Assembly: GCA_003586115.2 (NCBI GenBank)
Contig: QVOM02000116.1
Coordinates: 40,368,128 to 40,432,127 of the forward strand
From: Salvator merianae
Taxonomy: Eukaryota > Chordata > Lepidosauria > Squamata > Teiidae
Direction of reading: 5' to 3'
Length of the DNA: 64,000 nt
Positions within the stretch are counted from its first letter, which is position 1. The number at the start of each line of letters is the position of its first letter. The notes under the pieces were generated by a model, which was not told the DNA's origin, did not search any database, and worked only from the letters and a program-made list of their open reading frames with translations. Made by a program: the position numbers and the translations under genes. Below are positions 37,661 to 49,450 of this stretch, in pieces.

Positions 37661-37895
37661 GGACAAGCACAGGCCATTTACCTGTCTGGATGCTTGCTCC
37701 CACAATGCCACGCTGCGTACATCTGGGTATTTTGATGACACAAAATACCTGGAAGTGCACAATCGCTTTCCCCCCCCCTCATGTATGAACAGGGGGCATT
37801 TCCAACCCTGTTTCAGCTCTGCACATGTGCAATGGCCATTTTCAGGCCAAAATCTGCAGTAGCAAGCATCCAGACAAGGTAAATTCTCTCACTGT
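37661..37895. repeat. inverted-repeat element, about 230 bp
   Basis: The left arm 'atttacctgtctggatgctt' pairs with the right arm 'aagcatccagacaaggtaaa'. The arms enclose about 165 bases including a C run. It looks like a MITE of a further family. No flanking duplication was established. Confidence 0.55.
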
Positions 37896-38764
37896 TGAGT
37901 GGGAGTTGGTTTATCCCAAACAGTGATAGCTTGGGATCCCTCCCCTTTTTCACAGGGACATATTGGGGTTGTCATGGATAGGTGTGCCAATCCCAGCATA
38001 GCCCCAGGATTATCCCATGTTTTAGACCCTGTCTCAACAGAGCCTCAGTCCTGTTGGCAGGTTCAGAATAAGACAGATGTACTGCAAAGTGTTGCAAGAA
38101 ATAAACTTGCAATAATGTGACTTATCTGCATACTGAGTAAAGGACTGGGATTACTTTGGAACACATTGTGACCTAATATCATTGCCATCATCATTCAATT
38201 AAATGATAAACATGTTGTTTGTTGATAAACAAGACCAATCCCTGGTTAGCAGACAGAATAAACCCAAGAAAACTATATTCTTTGTTGTTCTTGGGACTCG
38301 TGAAGCGCATCAAGCACTGGCAATTATTAGTGTACTCTCAGTGTTTCCTGTCAGAATATCTATTAGAGAAAGAAAACTTACTACCATGGGAAAAGAATTA
38401 TTTCATAGGAAATTAAATTTCTGAAAAGCACTTCCATATCATTACGCTTGTCATCCTTAGCTCTTCCCTACATGTGAAATATCCACCCTATTCCTTCTGA
38501 AGAATAAGAATTATAAATCAGTATGGTAGCAAAGAATTCTATTCAGAATTAGCAGTGTTGTGAGTTCAGGACTTTAGGACAAAGGTCTAGAGTCAGACTG
38601 AGACAAATACCCTGAAACATCACTGAAGACTTTGGAAGGCCCCACTGCATGAAGAAAAAAGTGCTGCCAAACAATGAAAGGGACTTTTACCATACTGCTG
38701 CTCAGGACAGAAAATGGCTTCTGGATAATCCAGGCAACAAATCACGTCTCTCCCTGGAGAAAAC
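37896..38764. other. non-coding, no recognised feature
   Basis: Nothing identified. Confidence 0.45.
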
Positions 38765-39127
38765 CATGGGCTTTTCTCACCCAAAAGCTGTGATCTGGAT
38801 CAGTGGGTCTGGATCTGCCAAGCCCACTGGTCCAGATCATGGCACAGAGTAGTCTGGAACAGTGCCATGTGCATGATGGGTCTGGTCCAGACCAGTCCCT
38901 GCACTGGCTCTGAAGCTTTCACAAGCTCACAAGCTCTGAGGACTCTGAAGAACTAGGAACTAAGTTCTTAGCTCAGAGCCACCAGAGAACCTGCAAAGTC
39001 CAGAAAATGGAGGTGTGCCTTCTACATACTTCCATATTCTGGGTAGAGGTCTGCCAGTGGACCTGTTTAATCAGATTTACCAGCAATCCAGATCAAGGGT
39101 GCCAAATTTAAAAGGTATAAATGCAGC
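38765..39127. mobile_element. foldback MITE copy
   Basis: It contains 'ggatcagtgggtctgg' and its partner 'agcccactggtccagatc', then 'ggtctggtccagaccagt' and a decayed right end 'aaaggtataaatgcagcc'. It has the family blocks of 10794 and 48782. Confidence 0.5.
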
Positions 39128-39269
39128 CAAAATTTCAGTACTGAATGTCATTGGTATGTCTGAGCAATGATGCCATCCAAGCTGTGATATTTTGATATTT
39201 CGCAACTCTACATCTAAGAACTAAGGAGAAGACATTTCATCCAGATTCTCACATTTCCAATTGCACTGC

Positions 39270-39475
39270 TGTTCAAAAGGCTAATTGTTGTTTGTTAAGT
39301 CATGTCTGATTCTTTGTGAACCATGGACCACAACACGTCAGGCCCTTCTGTCCTATACTGTCTCCCCAAGTTTGCCCAAACTCACATTTGTTCCTTCCAT
39401 GACTCCATTTATCCATTTCTTCTTTTGCCTTCCCCTTCCGCTTCTCCTTTTTGCCTTTTATCCTTTAGGCAGAGT
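39270..39475 (+). mobile_element. BovB-like (RTE) 3' end or SINE derived from it
   Basis: The series 'gttaagtcatgtctgattct', 'gtgaaccatggaccacaaca', 'gtcaggcccttctgtccta' and 'ccccttccgcttctcctttt' follows the conserved order of the BovB 3' region, which is also the tail of Sauria-type SINEs. No coding portion or complete tail is present, so I cannot tell a truncated LINE from a SINE. BovB is abundant in squamates, which supports the organism call. Confidence 0.75.
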
Positions 39476-39492
39476 GACTGATGGAATGAAGG

Positions 39493-39849
39493 GTATACAG
39501 GAGAAATTGCATGAACAAAATTTGCATTTTCAGTTCACTGTCCAAGTGAAAATCTGTATTTTAGCTCCATCAGTGAATCGTAATATCCAAACAGGGGATT
39601 TTCACGTTCATTTTCATGACTTTCACAATGTTTGTCCCCATCAAAAAGCCCTGTTTGTGGATTAAAACGCAGCAAAAATGCATATATTTGAATGAATATT
39701 CCACGTTCACAAAGGGAGAGGCTGGTTCATTTCGATCAAACTCTGAAAATGCAAAAACGCACTTTTTTTTATTTAATTCAAATATCTGTGAATGTGAAAT
39801 GTTCAAATGTTCAAATGCAAAACTAATTTTGTACATCTCTAGTATGCAG
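39493..39849. mobile_element. hAT-like MITE, 341 bp
   Basis: The element spans about 39501-39841. The right end 'gtacatctcta' is clear and the left end 'gagaaattgcatgaac' is decayed. The flanks 'gtatacag' and 'gtatgcag' are an 8-bp duplication with one change. It shares 'gaaaatctgtatttt' with the copy at 15804. Confidence 0.65.
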
Positions 39850-40244
39850 TACAATCACAGAGCTATTTTAGCAGATATGATTGTGCTAATCTCATGATTC
39901 AGTTGCATGGCCCAATTTTTATGTTTGGTAGATCAGTATCCATAATTTGTTGTTAGGTGGCATCAAACCATACAAGAAGCTCAAGGTAAATTGATTAAAG
40001 TAAAAGCTCAATTGTAATATTTGTGTTTTTGGCTTTATTTTGGCTTTATTTCAGAACCAAATTTCTGTTGGATTTCTTAACCTCTTTAGCTATCTGTTTT
40101 AATTTGCTCATTATTTATATTGTATACATTTCTTTTGGCTTTAGCTACAACCATAAAGTATAAGCCTAGTTTGAGCTAGAATTTACTCCTGGTGACTAGA
40201 GGGACACGTCAGTGCAGTTTTCTTGGCAAAGATACTTCTTCCAG
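39850..40244. other. non-coding, no recognised feature
   Basis: AT-rich, nothing identified. Confidence 0.45.
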
Positions 40245-40400
40245 AGGTATTCATTCATTTGTTCATTTGCAATTCTATACCACTCTATACCCTAAGGTCT
40301 CAGGTTACAGGGTTACAACAAAAACAATACAAAAACACAGTGACCCTCTGCTTTCCAGGCATTTGCTTTACCACTGAGCTATGACCCTTCCTTTCTCCAC
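40245..40400 (-). mobile_element. tRNA-headed SINE with L2-like tail
   Basis: On the minus strand 'gggtcatagctcagtggtaa' contains a pol III A box (tagctcagtgg) as in tRNA-derived SINEs. About 35 bases further the sequence becomes an L2-like 3' tail ('ttgtaaccctgtaacctgag', 'gggtatagagtggtatag') ending in aatgaatg units. No B box is evident, so the head is truncated. Either this is an L2-mobilised SINE or two adjacent insertions. Confidence 0.5.
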
Positions 40401-40463
40401 AGTAAAATCAGATATTTATTATGGCCTGAAGGAAAAAGCTGCTAGAGCTACATGAAATATTAG

Positions 40464-40718
40464 GACTTACATGTAGGGGTGTGCACGAAGCTTCGTACCA
40501 CCCGAATTTCGATCGAATTTCGTGATTTCATTCCCTTCGCATCGAATGCGAAGGGCAACAGAAATCACGAAATCGAATTGCGAAGGTCCCTCAATTTTCG
40601 ATGCATTTCGGGACCTTCGCAATTTGCCGCTGTCTCATCCCCCTAGGCTGACAGCGCGCGCGCTGACAGCCTAGGGTGAATCAGGCAGGCAGCGAGCGGA
40701 AGAGGAGAGACTTACATG
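40464..40718. mobile_element. one-ended relative of the 4.35-kb hAT element
   Basis: The element spans 40474-40710. It starts 'taggggtgtgcacgaagctt' and follows the inverted right arm of the element at 23684-28037 through its hairpins and the 'ctaggctgacagcg' palindrome. It then stops inside 'gcgagcggaagaggagaga' without a second terminal repeat. Even so it is bounded by the 10-base direct repeat 'gacttacatg' (40464-40473 and 40709-40718), of which eight bases fit a hAT duplication. Confidence 0.75.
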
Positions 40719-41604
40719 GTATTTCCACAGTGACCATTTTCATGGTACTACATATAGGCTATGATCACACACAGTATAGACAGACAGACGTAGAGCTAGA
40801 GCAAGAACTAGTGCTAGAGACAGAGATGGAGACAAAGATAGAGATAAAAAGCACCTCTGAGATGGCTCAGAAACAGCTTGGAGATGGTTTGCAGGTGGGA
40901 TTGTTCACATGCCAGTCTGCCCCTCCCCTGTCTCCTGAACATTCTAGTTTATAGAAGCTGGATTAGAGATGGAATGAGAACACAAGGACCACACACTACT
41001 GTCTCTAAGGCATTTTTGAGATGCTGGCTTAGCTGCAGGGCCCAATCCTGTGATGTTACACAGCCAAGCATATATGACAGGCAAAAAATATAAGAAATAC
41101 AAAATGAAGCAACAACATACTGCACCAAGACTGAGTCCAGGAATCTCTTTGACAAGGTGGCCTTCAACCCTTCAGGGGAATCCTGAACAATAAGGCTTGG
41201 TGTCCACCATGTCGCTCTCATGGGGAGCCCAGAAATTGAAGGGTGCTCGTGCTTTCGCATGTGAATGAGTGTCAGGTTTCGTTCTGACCCCCTTGTGAAT
41301 GCTGCAGGTGGTAACCAGAGATGTCTCTACTCCCATCCACTCAACTATGGACATATCCCAAATATCAAGATTGTACATAAAGTCTGGAATTTCTGCATAC
41401 ATTTTTACACAGCAAAAATAAGATGGAGGTGTAGATATCCAGATGGGGGCAGGATATGAGATGGTACAGTTTCAGCCTTGAGGACATGAACACTGTGTGC
41501 TTCCCAGAATGCCACTCACAGCAGCCAAAATCACCACCAACCCTTATAAGTGGGATCAGAAGCTTGCCATGTTTTCAATTCCCAGCTGGGATTGCAGCTG
41601 CATA
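40719..41604. other. non-coding, no recognised feature
   Basis: A short open frame on the minus strand (40949-41260) was examined and not recognised. A block near 40890-40930 resembles one near 35180-35205 ('ttcacatgccagtctgcccc'). Confidence 0.4.
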
Positions 41605-41605
41605 T

Positions 41606-41664
<59 letters not shown>
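41605..41664. repeat. (TTTC)n microsatellite
   Basis: Fifteen uninterrupted ctttctttct-type tetramers. On the minus strand it forms the 3' tail of the neighbouring L1-like fragment. Confidence 0.97.
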
Positions 41665-41666
<2 letters not shown>

Positions 41667-42115
41667 AGTTTTATTTTTATAAATGTCAAATACATACAAA
41701 ACAAATTATAATCAAAACATTTAAATACAAAGAGATCAACCCCCACTCCCACCCTTCTCTCCTTCCCACCCCCATGGGAATGGGCTAACAAAAAACATTT
41801 CATCCATCATTTTTCATATGGAAGGATTTTTGTATCAATTCTTCCACAGCCTCATCCGCATCAGTTCATGAACCAAAATCAATCATTTTTTCCTGTTCTG
41901 ATCCCACCAAATGAGCCTTATATCCCATCATTCTTCTTTCTCTTAAAAGATCAAAAAGCAAAAATTCATTTATATAGTTAAAGCAGTTATTGATGGTCCA
42001 TTTCAACTCGTCCTCCCATCTTTTTCCAATCACCATCTGAGCTGCCGCCATTGCTTATATAACCATATATCTTGTATAACCATATATTTATTTTCCTTCT
42101 CTATTTGAGTGTTTT
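41665..42115 (-). mobile_element. L1-like LINE 3' end
   Basis: On the minus strand an open segment (42051-41869) reads AAAQMVIGKRW, then 'NYINEFLLFDL', then a stop, resembling the C-terminal end of L1-clade ORF2. It is followed by about 200 bases of 3' UTR, an 'aaaataaaac' stretch and the (GAAA)n tail at 41605-41664. It is 5'-truncated. The clade assignment is tentative. Confidence 0.55.
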
Positions 42116-42364
42116 TACTAATTGAGTTATATACATTTTTCAGGCTTCTGGGCACATTTTCATGGCAGCCAAGAGTTAAATCCAACAGTGAGGTCAACCC
42201 TAGCATAGATTAATCAGGCTTACCTTTAAGCCACCAGTTCTACTATTCCAGAAGTCTTGGGGCCTGAAAAAGAACATAAGCACTTGTCTGTTCAGCACCC
42301 CAGATATCCAGAAGATGGCAGAAAATGGCCATGTGGATCAAACCAGGCTCTACAATCTTTGGAT

Positions 42365-42854
42365 TTTCTCTATGATTGTCCGCAGTTTGTGGGATGACCT
42401 CCCTTCTGAAATGCACCTAATCCATCACTGTAGTAGTAGTAGTCTTTATTGTTGTTGTAGCCGTAGCCATAACAAGTAACAAATCAAACTTTACATTAGT
42501 ATAAAACTTTACATTAATATAAAAGATAAAAGATAAAACCAAATTAAAATAATATTATTAGTCGTTCAGGACTGGATTGTGTCACTATGTACATTAACAG
42601 TTCTGAGTCTAAGAGCTGCCCGTATAAATTAATCCATCACTGTACACTTTTAGACATATGGATATGACACATCTCTTATCCTTGCCTTTGACTGAAGAGG
42701 TAGCTTGCCCTTCTCATTTCAGGCACTGTTATTTGTAGCTTTAATAAACTGCATTTTAATTGTGTTTTATTGTACTGTTTCTACTGTAACCCTGTCTGAT
42801 ACATTAGGGTATAGTGCTGGATAAACAGGCCAATACTGAATGAATGAATAAATG

Positions 42855-42856
<2 letters not shown>
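42365..42856 (+). mobile_element. L2-like LINE 3' end, interrupted
   Basis: The C-terminal frame 'SLWDDLPSEMHLIHH' resembles the L2-type 'LWNxLPxEvr' motif. It is split by an insertion at 42433-42629 and then continues into a 3' UTR ('tgtaaccctgtctgatac', 'gggtatagtgctggataaa') and ends in gaatgaataaatga, leading to a GATA run. Confidence 0.65.
42418..42644 (-). mobile_element. 197-bp retroposon with 15-bp target duplication
   Basis: The insert 42433-42629 is bounded by perfect 15-base copies of 'taatccatcactgta' (42418-42432 and 42630-42644). Read on the minus strand it ends 'caacaacaataaagactact' followed by a (TAC)n tail, the layout of a 5'-truncated LINE or a SINE. The internal blocks 'ttttatactaatgtaaagtt' and 'ttatattaatgtaaagtt' are a short direct repeat. 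The family was not identified. Confidence 0.8.

Positions 42857-42894
<38 letters not shown>
42857..42894. repeat. (GATA)n microsatellite
   Basis: Nine to ten pure gata units at the end of the L2-like tail, probably grown from it. Confidence 0.97.
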
Positions 42895-42895
<1 letters not shown>

Positions 42896-43160
42896 TTTAC
42901 CCAGCTTCCCTACTCATAAACAACTTTAGATATTGTAATTTGATTTCAACCCTAAGAATTAAAAAGCCCTCCAAAGAACCACTGTTCTCTACAGAAATGA
43001 ATGACTGCTAAACCTTAAGTCTGAAAAATAGATATCTTCTTAAATGTTACTAGCCCAACAATTAGGGGAAAACCAAATCTTGAGTTTCACGGGACACTAA
43101 TGCCTAAAGGAGCCTTCTGAAAAAGCTGAAAGCCATGCAACTGAACATTAAAGCTGCACT

Positions 43161-43324
43161 AGGACCCTTTCTGCACAGCAGCTGGGGTGGAACAGGTCAT
43201 CCCAATGTGGACCGTCTTGTTCTGCATCAGGAGCAACCCACCCCAGCTTGGGATGGATTGGTTATCCAGGTACAGGGCAGCCCACCATATATCTGGATAG
43301 TACAGGTAAGTGAAGAAATGGGGT
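43161..43324. mobile_element. foldback MITE, short derivative
   Basis: The left end 'ggaccctttctgcacagc' and the right end 'caggtaagtgaagaaatgg' belong to the 'tgcac' family. The interior 'ggtggaacaggtcatccc' and 'catcaggagcaaccc' match 47470-47550. It is shorter than the 500-bp members. Confidence 0.55.
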
Positions 43325-43720
43325 AGGAGCCTATGTATGCCAGAATAATCCTAACTGAATTGTGGACTTTGTGTTACAAAGAAATAAGTCGCTTACCTGT
43401 GAATACTTTCGCTTCCTAAGATTTTAATACAGTATTCAAAAGTCAAGGCGAAAACGTGAGCTGTCAATACAATTTGTCTCAGTTTCTGATTTAACCGGAT
43501 ACTGAACTGCTTCACTCACTTGCATAAAATAGTTGCAGATGTAAAGATACATAACTGTATGAGAAAAAATAATAATAAATCTCTGTACGATTTTTTTTTT
43601 TTTTTAAAAAGGAAAAAGTCTCTGAGGTGAAAAATTATATGAATGCTACTATCATCTGCTTTTGGTGATGTAGGACTAAGGTTCACTATGAAATTCAGTG
43701 GTGTCCAAGACAATGCAACT

Positions 43721-43872
43721 AAGGTTTGTTTATTTATTTGAGTATTTATATTCCACCCTTCACCTGAAACTTCCAGGGCAGGTCACAACAACAAAAAGAT
43801 AAAAATCATAAGACAGTGTAAGACATATATTAAAATACAACCCTCACTCCATCCTCTTAAATTCTGGATAAA
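43721..43872 (-). mobile_element. L2-like LINE tail, reverse orientation
   Basis: On the minus strand it ends 'ggtggaatataaatactc' and aaataaataaac, as L2-type tails do. It is cut off at 43873 by a foldback MITE. Confidence 0.5.
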
Positions 43873-43961
43873 GGCCTTATTCTATAGTCGGCACTAGCAT
43901 GTGCATGGCAGGCTTCTATTCCAGAATATAATCTGGACCAAGGTTTAGTGCAGAAAGGGCC
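43873..43961. mobile_element. short foldback MITE, right half
   Basis: The sequence 'ggcactagcatgtgcatgg' up to 'gtttagtgcagaaagggcc' matches the right half of 20340-20518 and 59034-59195. The left half is reduced to 'aaggccttattctatag'. Confidence 0.6.
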
Positions 43962-46900
43962 AAACATTAGTTGAGTAGGTATTATAAAGGTGACTGAGCC
44001 ACGTGTAATAGATTGAAGACCGGATTTTCAATGTCTTATATTGTTATAATCTATGGTTAAATCGCCTGGTTCTGGAGCTGCAACTGCTGCATTAGCTGGT
44101 TTGAGCAGGGGGTGAGGTCAGGCATCTACTATTTAGTGCAGCAGACGCCAAGACAGAGGACATGGGCAGGGCCTAAGGGCAACACCCATTAGGTGGCCAT
44201 TAGGGGTTGAAGTTTAGCTGTTTTTGTACTGTTTTTATGCTGTTTTGTATTGTTTTTATACTGTTTGTTTTTGGCAGGGACTACATTTTAAGTTTCACAG
44301 AATTCCCCTTACAGCTGTCTCTGCTTCTCTTATAGCAGGCACTGGTACATAGGAGATAAGGTAAGGTGAGGGGTGCAGTATGAAAGGCTAATCCCTCTGC
44401 AGTTGGGCTGCCAGCCTGTGTGAGAAGTAGTGTTGATGGCCCAAGTCTTTGACTAGTGGCTATAGTAATCCAGTATACTGCTTTTTATGGCCACGAGTTC
44501 AAAAAGAGTCTTCTAGAAAAGCTAATATCAATCATTCTGACGAATAATCGGGATATTTTTTTAAAGTGCTTGTCTAGCAAAATATGTAGAGAAAAAGTCA
44601 TCTTTATTGGATGACTGGATCAGAGCCATACTGGGATCTAAAAGATAAGATGAACCAGTTCTTCCTCTTTTCTTTCTCCTTCTTCTCATAATTAAATTTA
44701 CAACTCAGTGTATCACAGTCTCAAGGTGATATGCAGGTGATATAAATACAGAACATAAGATTTAAGACCAGCTAAAAGAATGCCAAGAACAGAGAAAAAA
44801 ATACTGCCACAAATGAAAAGAATTAAGAACACAAATTCTAACCAAGCTGTTATAATCTGAAATTATAGGGAAAAACAAGCAAACATTCACAGATGTAGGT
44901 GTGCTTGTACACGTGTGCACATGCACACACATACATACATACATACCAGAAACCCCAATAATTGGCAACACAACCATTGTTTACCTTTTTATGTCAGCAT
45001 TGCTAGTGGGAATAGATGTCTTACGAGACCTGCACGTTAAAAAAAATGTCATACCCCAGGCTCAGATTTCCTACCCACATTGAATAGGGCTTTAAATCTC
45101 TTGACCCTAGAAGTGTTTACCCTAAATTAATAATCTGCAGATCAGAAATATTGTCAAAAGATATTGTCAAATATTCTTGGAAGGAATTGGCTCTGAATAG
45201 TATTTCGGTAACTCAATAACACTTCAAGTGAAGGCTTGTTTCTCACTATGTGAAAAACAGATTTGGAAATGATGTAAAACTCTACCTTCTGGTTAGATCA
45301 GCAGGAAAAGGATCTTGCACAAGTATGGAGTTTTCTGTCCTATAAGAAATTATTATGTCACATTGGATCAAGGCACATTGATTGGGATGGTTTGTTGTTT
45401 GAAGAAGAAATTACATTTAGGTGCTTACATGGTTGGGGCAACAGAGTTTGGAATACAGAAGTGTCAGATGGAGGGCATATGGATGCCTTGGAAGTTCAGA
45501 CTCTGCCACAAAGAAGAAAGTATTGCTGACCCAGGAGATGTACCATGAAGGCATTTTGAAAAGAGTTGCCTGGGCCAAGCATATGAGATGAAGACCAAAA
45601 GCCATATAGCACTTGCCCTGAGATTCTTAGCCTGGGGTGACTGCAGTCTGACATCCAAGGACAAGTCTAACACATTGTTGTGGGGGCAACCTCTGATCAT
45701 GCCCAGGACAGGAGAATTACATTTCTCCTACACCAAACCAGCATCAAGCCCTGGTTTGCAGCATCTCAGCTGCTCTGGGGTGGTGGACAGGTCACACTAA
45801 TGTACATGTGGAATCTCTCAAACTCACAATTCCTTTTCCCTTTGATTTGGCATGCAGCTGCTTGAGCCAAATGGAGGAACTGCCCATGCTTATGTTGTGC
45901 AACAGGCTGGACTAGAGGTGGAAAATTAGCTCTAATTGGCACACACACACACCACAAGCTGGCACCCATCAAACTGATTTGGGGAATGGTTGTTTGAATA
46001 GCTTCCACACGCTTCCCAAAGATGGTGGAGGCATGCTTTTGGTGACTCCCTGCTCATAACATCTTCAGGGAGGACACCTGAACATGCAGCCCAAGATTCT
46101 CTTCAAGTGTGTTAATAAAAAGAAACAGATCAAAGGAAATAACTATGATGCTGTTAGCTGTTTTCAGTTTCTCCTGTCTTGTCTTGTGATGTGCAATTTG
46201 TACTCTACGATGTTATATTTGGAGGGCTTTATATTTAGATACTCTTGGATTTTTGTATAACTATTGTGCTGCACTGCATTGTGTTCCTATTCTGTATTGT
46301 AACCCCGAAGGATCTTGAACTGAAAGATGTGCTATAAAAAGAGAAAGGAATATTAAAGTGGAAGACAGTTTTCTAGTCACAACCTCACACACTAGAGAAG
46401 CCGACTTTTCCAATATCTTTCATGATTGAGAATATTGTGTTTCTGTCTCTGTCAATATCCACATGGGGCCTTCATGGGATGGATCCTGTGATGCACGGGA
46501 TGCTCATCTGTGTGCCTGTTGCACCATTGGAATGCTCTTGGGGTGCATGACGTGCACTATCCTGCACCCTGGGAATACCTCAGCTCTTCCCAGCTCTCTC
46601 TTCTCCCACCCTATCTGGAATTACCGGTCGACAATTTCATTTTGAAGACCCCAGGAAAATGGCTGACTTCCAAGCCCATGATCTGTGTTCTGCAAAACGC
46701 TCCAGGGTGGAACCACTGAACTGGGGAATGAAAGTTCCCCAGTCCGATATTTCCATCACAAGAAGCAGTGGGATGCATACGAACAGCATACCACTGCTGC
46801 AGTGACAGAGAGTGAGGAGAATAAAGATCACTCCAGGAATAATGTCCGCTTACTGCGCCCTGCCTCCTATTCCAGCTGCTACAAAATTAAGGTATCTTTG

Positions 46901-47434
46901 CTTTCAAAGTTAATAGACATTTGAGCACATTAGATTTCTGTAATTCTACAGGGTTCACTAACTAGAGGGGGAAAGGCAAGTTCCACATGTGCACTGTAGC
47001 ACATACTGCAGGGACCACTCCCAGGAACAAGCTGGACAGCCATCCCATCTTGGTCTAACTTGAGGACAAGGGAACAGTTGTTTCTCTCCACTAGATCCCT
47101 CTGCTCTGCTGTCTGACTCCCCAATCCCCACTATTGATATCAGGCTATTTCTGCTCAGGAAGGAGAAGGGCACTTCAACCATTGTGTCCTTCTCCTTTTG
47201 CTTTAAGGGAAGAAATCACTTCTCTTAAATTTGCAGTACACTGTCCACATACTAACAGATGACCCTTTTTGTCATAAGGGCACCACATGGATTTTACCTC
47301 AGTTACAGTGAATGGGTTCTGGTTGGAGACGCCTTTAATGTGGCTGAAGTTTGATTAGGTAGGGATGCAAAAATAAGACATAGTTTGATCATGGTGGGAA
47401 ATGAAAGGGAAATTCAAAATATGGGCCATGTTCT
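43962..47434. other. non-coding; minor repeats
   Basis: It contains an imperfect minisatellite of 'ctgtttttatactgtttt'-like units at 44218-44272 and a CA/CATA run at 44920-44946. A possible SINE or L2 tail lies at 46250-46350 ('attgtaaccccgaagg' then 'gctataaaaagagaaagg'). No gene is supported. Confidence 0.45.
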
Positions 47435-47735
47435 GGCCATACTTGCACTCATGCTTTATCATGGGACAGGGTGAGTTGCCCTGTCCCAGGATTAGCAATC
47501 CATTAGCTGGGGTGGGTTGCTCCTAGGGTGGGACAAGGCCGTCTGCACTGGGATGACACTGAAGCCTATGCCAGTCCCGGAGCCAGTGTAGGAGCCTCCG
47601 AATGCTCTGAAAGCAACCTGGGTGGGTGGGTATGTCAGCTAAGAGGGGAGGGGCCTCCCATAATCTGCGCTAGGGTTTGGAAGGGAAGCCTCTAGACCCA
47701 TTCCTACCACAGGACAATGTCCCATGCAGAAAAGC
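47435..47735. mobile_element. foldback MITE copy
   Basis: It shares 'ggggtgggttgctcctaggg', 'gtctgcactgggatgac' and the right end 'cccatgcagaaaagcc' with 28690 and 43161. The left end is decayed ('acttgcactcatgc'). Confidence 0.5.
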
Positions 47736-48683
47736 CTTCTATTTTCCCCCTTCCTTCTCATCCCTAGAGTGGAATATAATGCAAAAATTCTGTTCATGTA
47801 AGATTATACACTCCCTTCCCTAAAATTGAAAATCACCATTTTTGTAATTTACTTTATTATATATTAGTACTCCTGAGGTTGCATGCCACCTTATTACATC
47901 CCACACTTATTTCTTGGCACAGCAGTTTGGAGAACGGTTCTGTTACTGAAAAATTGCAAAAACCATGAAAGTAAATGAACTTGCTCCATGTAACATTAAA
48001 CCATGCAGTCATCTGGCTAATTCCAATTTGTGTTACATATCTGCATGAGATTTTTCTATCAAAATAAATGCCATTTGCACCACCTTTTGTAACTATATCC
48101 CAGTGCAAACAGGATTGCTATGATTTAGAATCTGGGTTGTCTAGCTTGTGTAGCTTTAATTTATATTAACCATGACATTTTGATATATTTTTTGGAATTG
48201 CATGTAGTAAATTGGCAGAAATCTAGACAGAGAAAGTGGTAAAATGCTACCAAAGAATGCCTGCCAGCCTCCTTTGCATTTTTCTGATATATAAACAACA
48301 GCAGGGTTTAAATTCATAATGGACTATATAGATGCTTCACCTCTGTGTGAATTGGAATTTTCAAAGAGGGGAAGGGGAAAATATCTCTAATTAACACACA
48401 GCATTGTGGAAACCAGATCAATACGCTCTGAGTGACTGAAAGTTCATTAGAGCCATGCCAATATGAAGGAAGTTTTTTGCCTTCTTACAGCATTGAACCA
48501 TTAGAAGGAATCCACAGCAACACAATTTTAGAAGGTAAAGTTAAAGAGCAGAAGTTGTAGCATGTTTATGTTATAAACCACTTGCATTTAGATGGTGAAA
48601 ACTGCACAGAGGCCTGGTGTGGTTCTGTATGTATATATTTCTCCTCAGAACTGAGACCAAGAGAAGCCAATGGTTGGCTAAAA
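47736..48683. other. non-coding, no recognised feature
   Basis: AT-rich; nothing identified. Confidence 0.5.
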
Positions 48684-48737
48684 TAATGATGATGATGATG
48701 ATGATAATGATGATGATGATGATGATAATGATGATGC
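48684..48737. repeat. (GAT)n microsatellite
   Basis: An atgatgatg tract interrupted twice by ataatg. Confidence 0.97.
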
Positions 48738-48781
48738 AGAAACCCCATGACTAAAAGTGTGGAAAATCTTTTTTTTTCATT

Positions 48782-49255
48782 GGCCCTTTCTGCACTTACC
48801 TGCTTCTGATCCAAATCAGTGGGTCCAGATTAGCCCACTGACCCAGATCTCAGGGAAGCACAGGTAGGATCAGCACTTTCTGCACCAACAATGCTAATCT
48901 GGATTACTGCAGGCCATGGTCACAAAGCTCCTAGCCTCAGGACTTCTGTGTGATGTTTTCTGGCAGCACACTGTGACATACTGCTGCAAGGCACCCCTCA
49001 GGACTTCTGAACATGTGAGGCGTGCCTTCTGCATTCCTCCTGTTTTCTGGATCAGGGCTGCTGGTCCTTCTGGCAATTAATCCGGTTACCAGAGATCCAG
49101 ATTCAGACTTTCCTTTATCTAGATCTCATTCTGTCGTATGCAGACAGAGTGGACCAACAGGGGCATGGCCTCATAGATCTTCTCAGAGCCTGTCTCATCA
49201 CACATTTTGGGGTCCTGCTGAGTTTTCCTCTGCCAATTCTCTAAATGCTGACAAA
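48782..49255. mobile_element. foldback MITE copy
   Basis: The left end 'ggccctttctgcacttacct' is excellent. The interior includes the inverted pair 'aatcagtgggtccagatta' and 'agcccactgacccagatct', and 'tctggattactgcaggcc'. The right end is uncertain ('ctaaatgctgacaaaa'). Confidence 0.6.
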
Positions 49256-49450
49256 ATAAAAAAGGGGATAATGAAGGAGTCATGTTGAACCATCACATTT
49301 GCAAACAAAATAGTTAGATTTCTTTGAAGAGGTCATGTATAGAGGTGTGCGCAACAGAACAGCAAAGTCTCAGAACAAAATTGGATTCAAGAAGATTTAA
49401 AAAACTAAAGCACAGAAACCAATATATAATGAATCAATCTATTTCTATGA

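Noticed and set aside
40360..40400. functional tRNA gene
   Set aside because: Only the A box is present; there is no B box, no cloverleaf and an L2-like tail follows.
40949..41260. 103-codon open frame on the minus strand
   Set aside because: No domain recognised and no splice-bounded limits.
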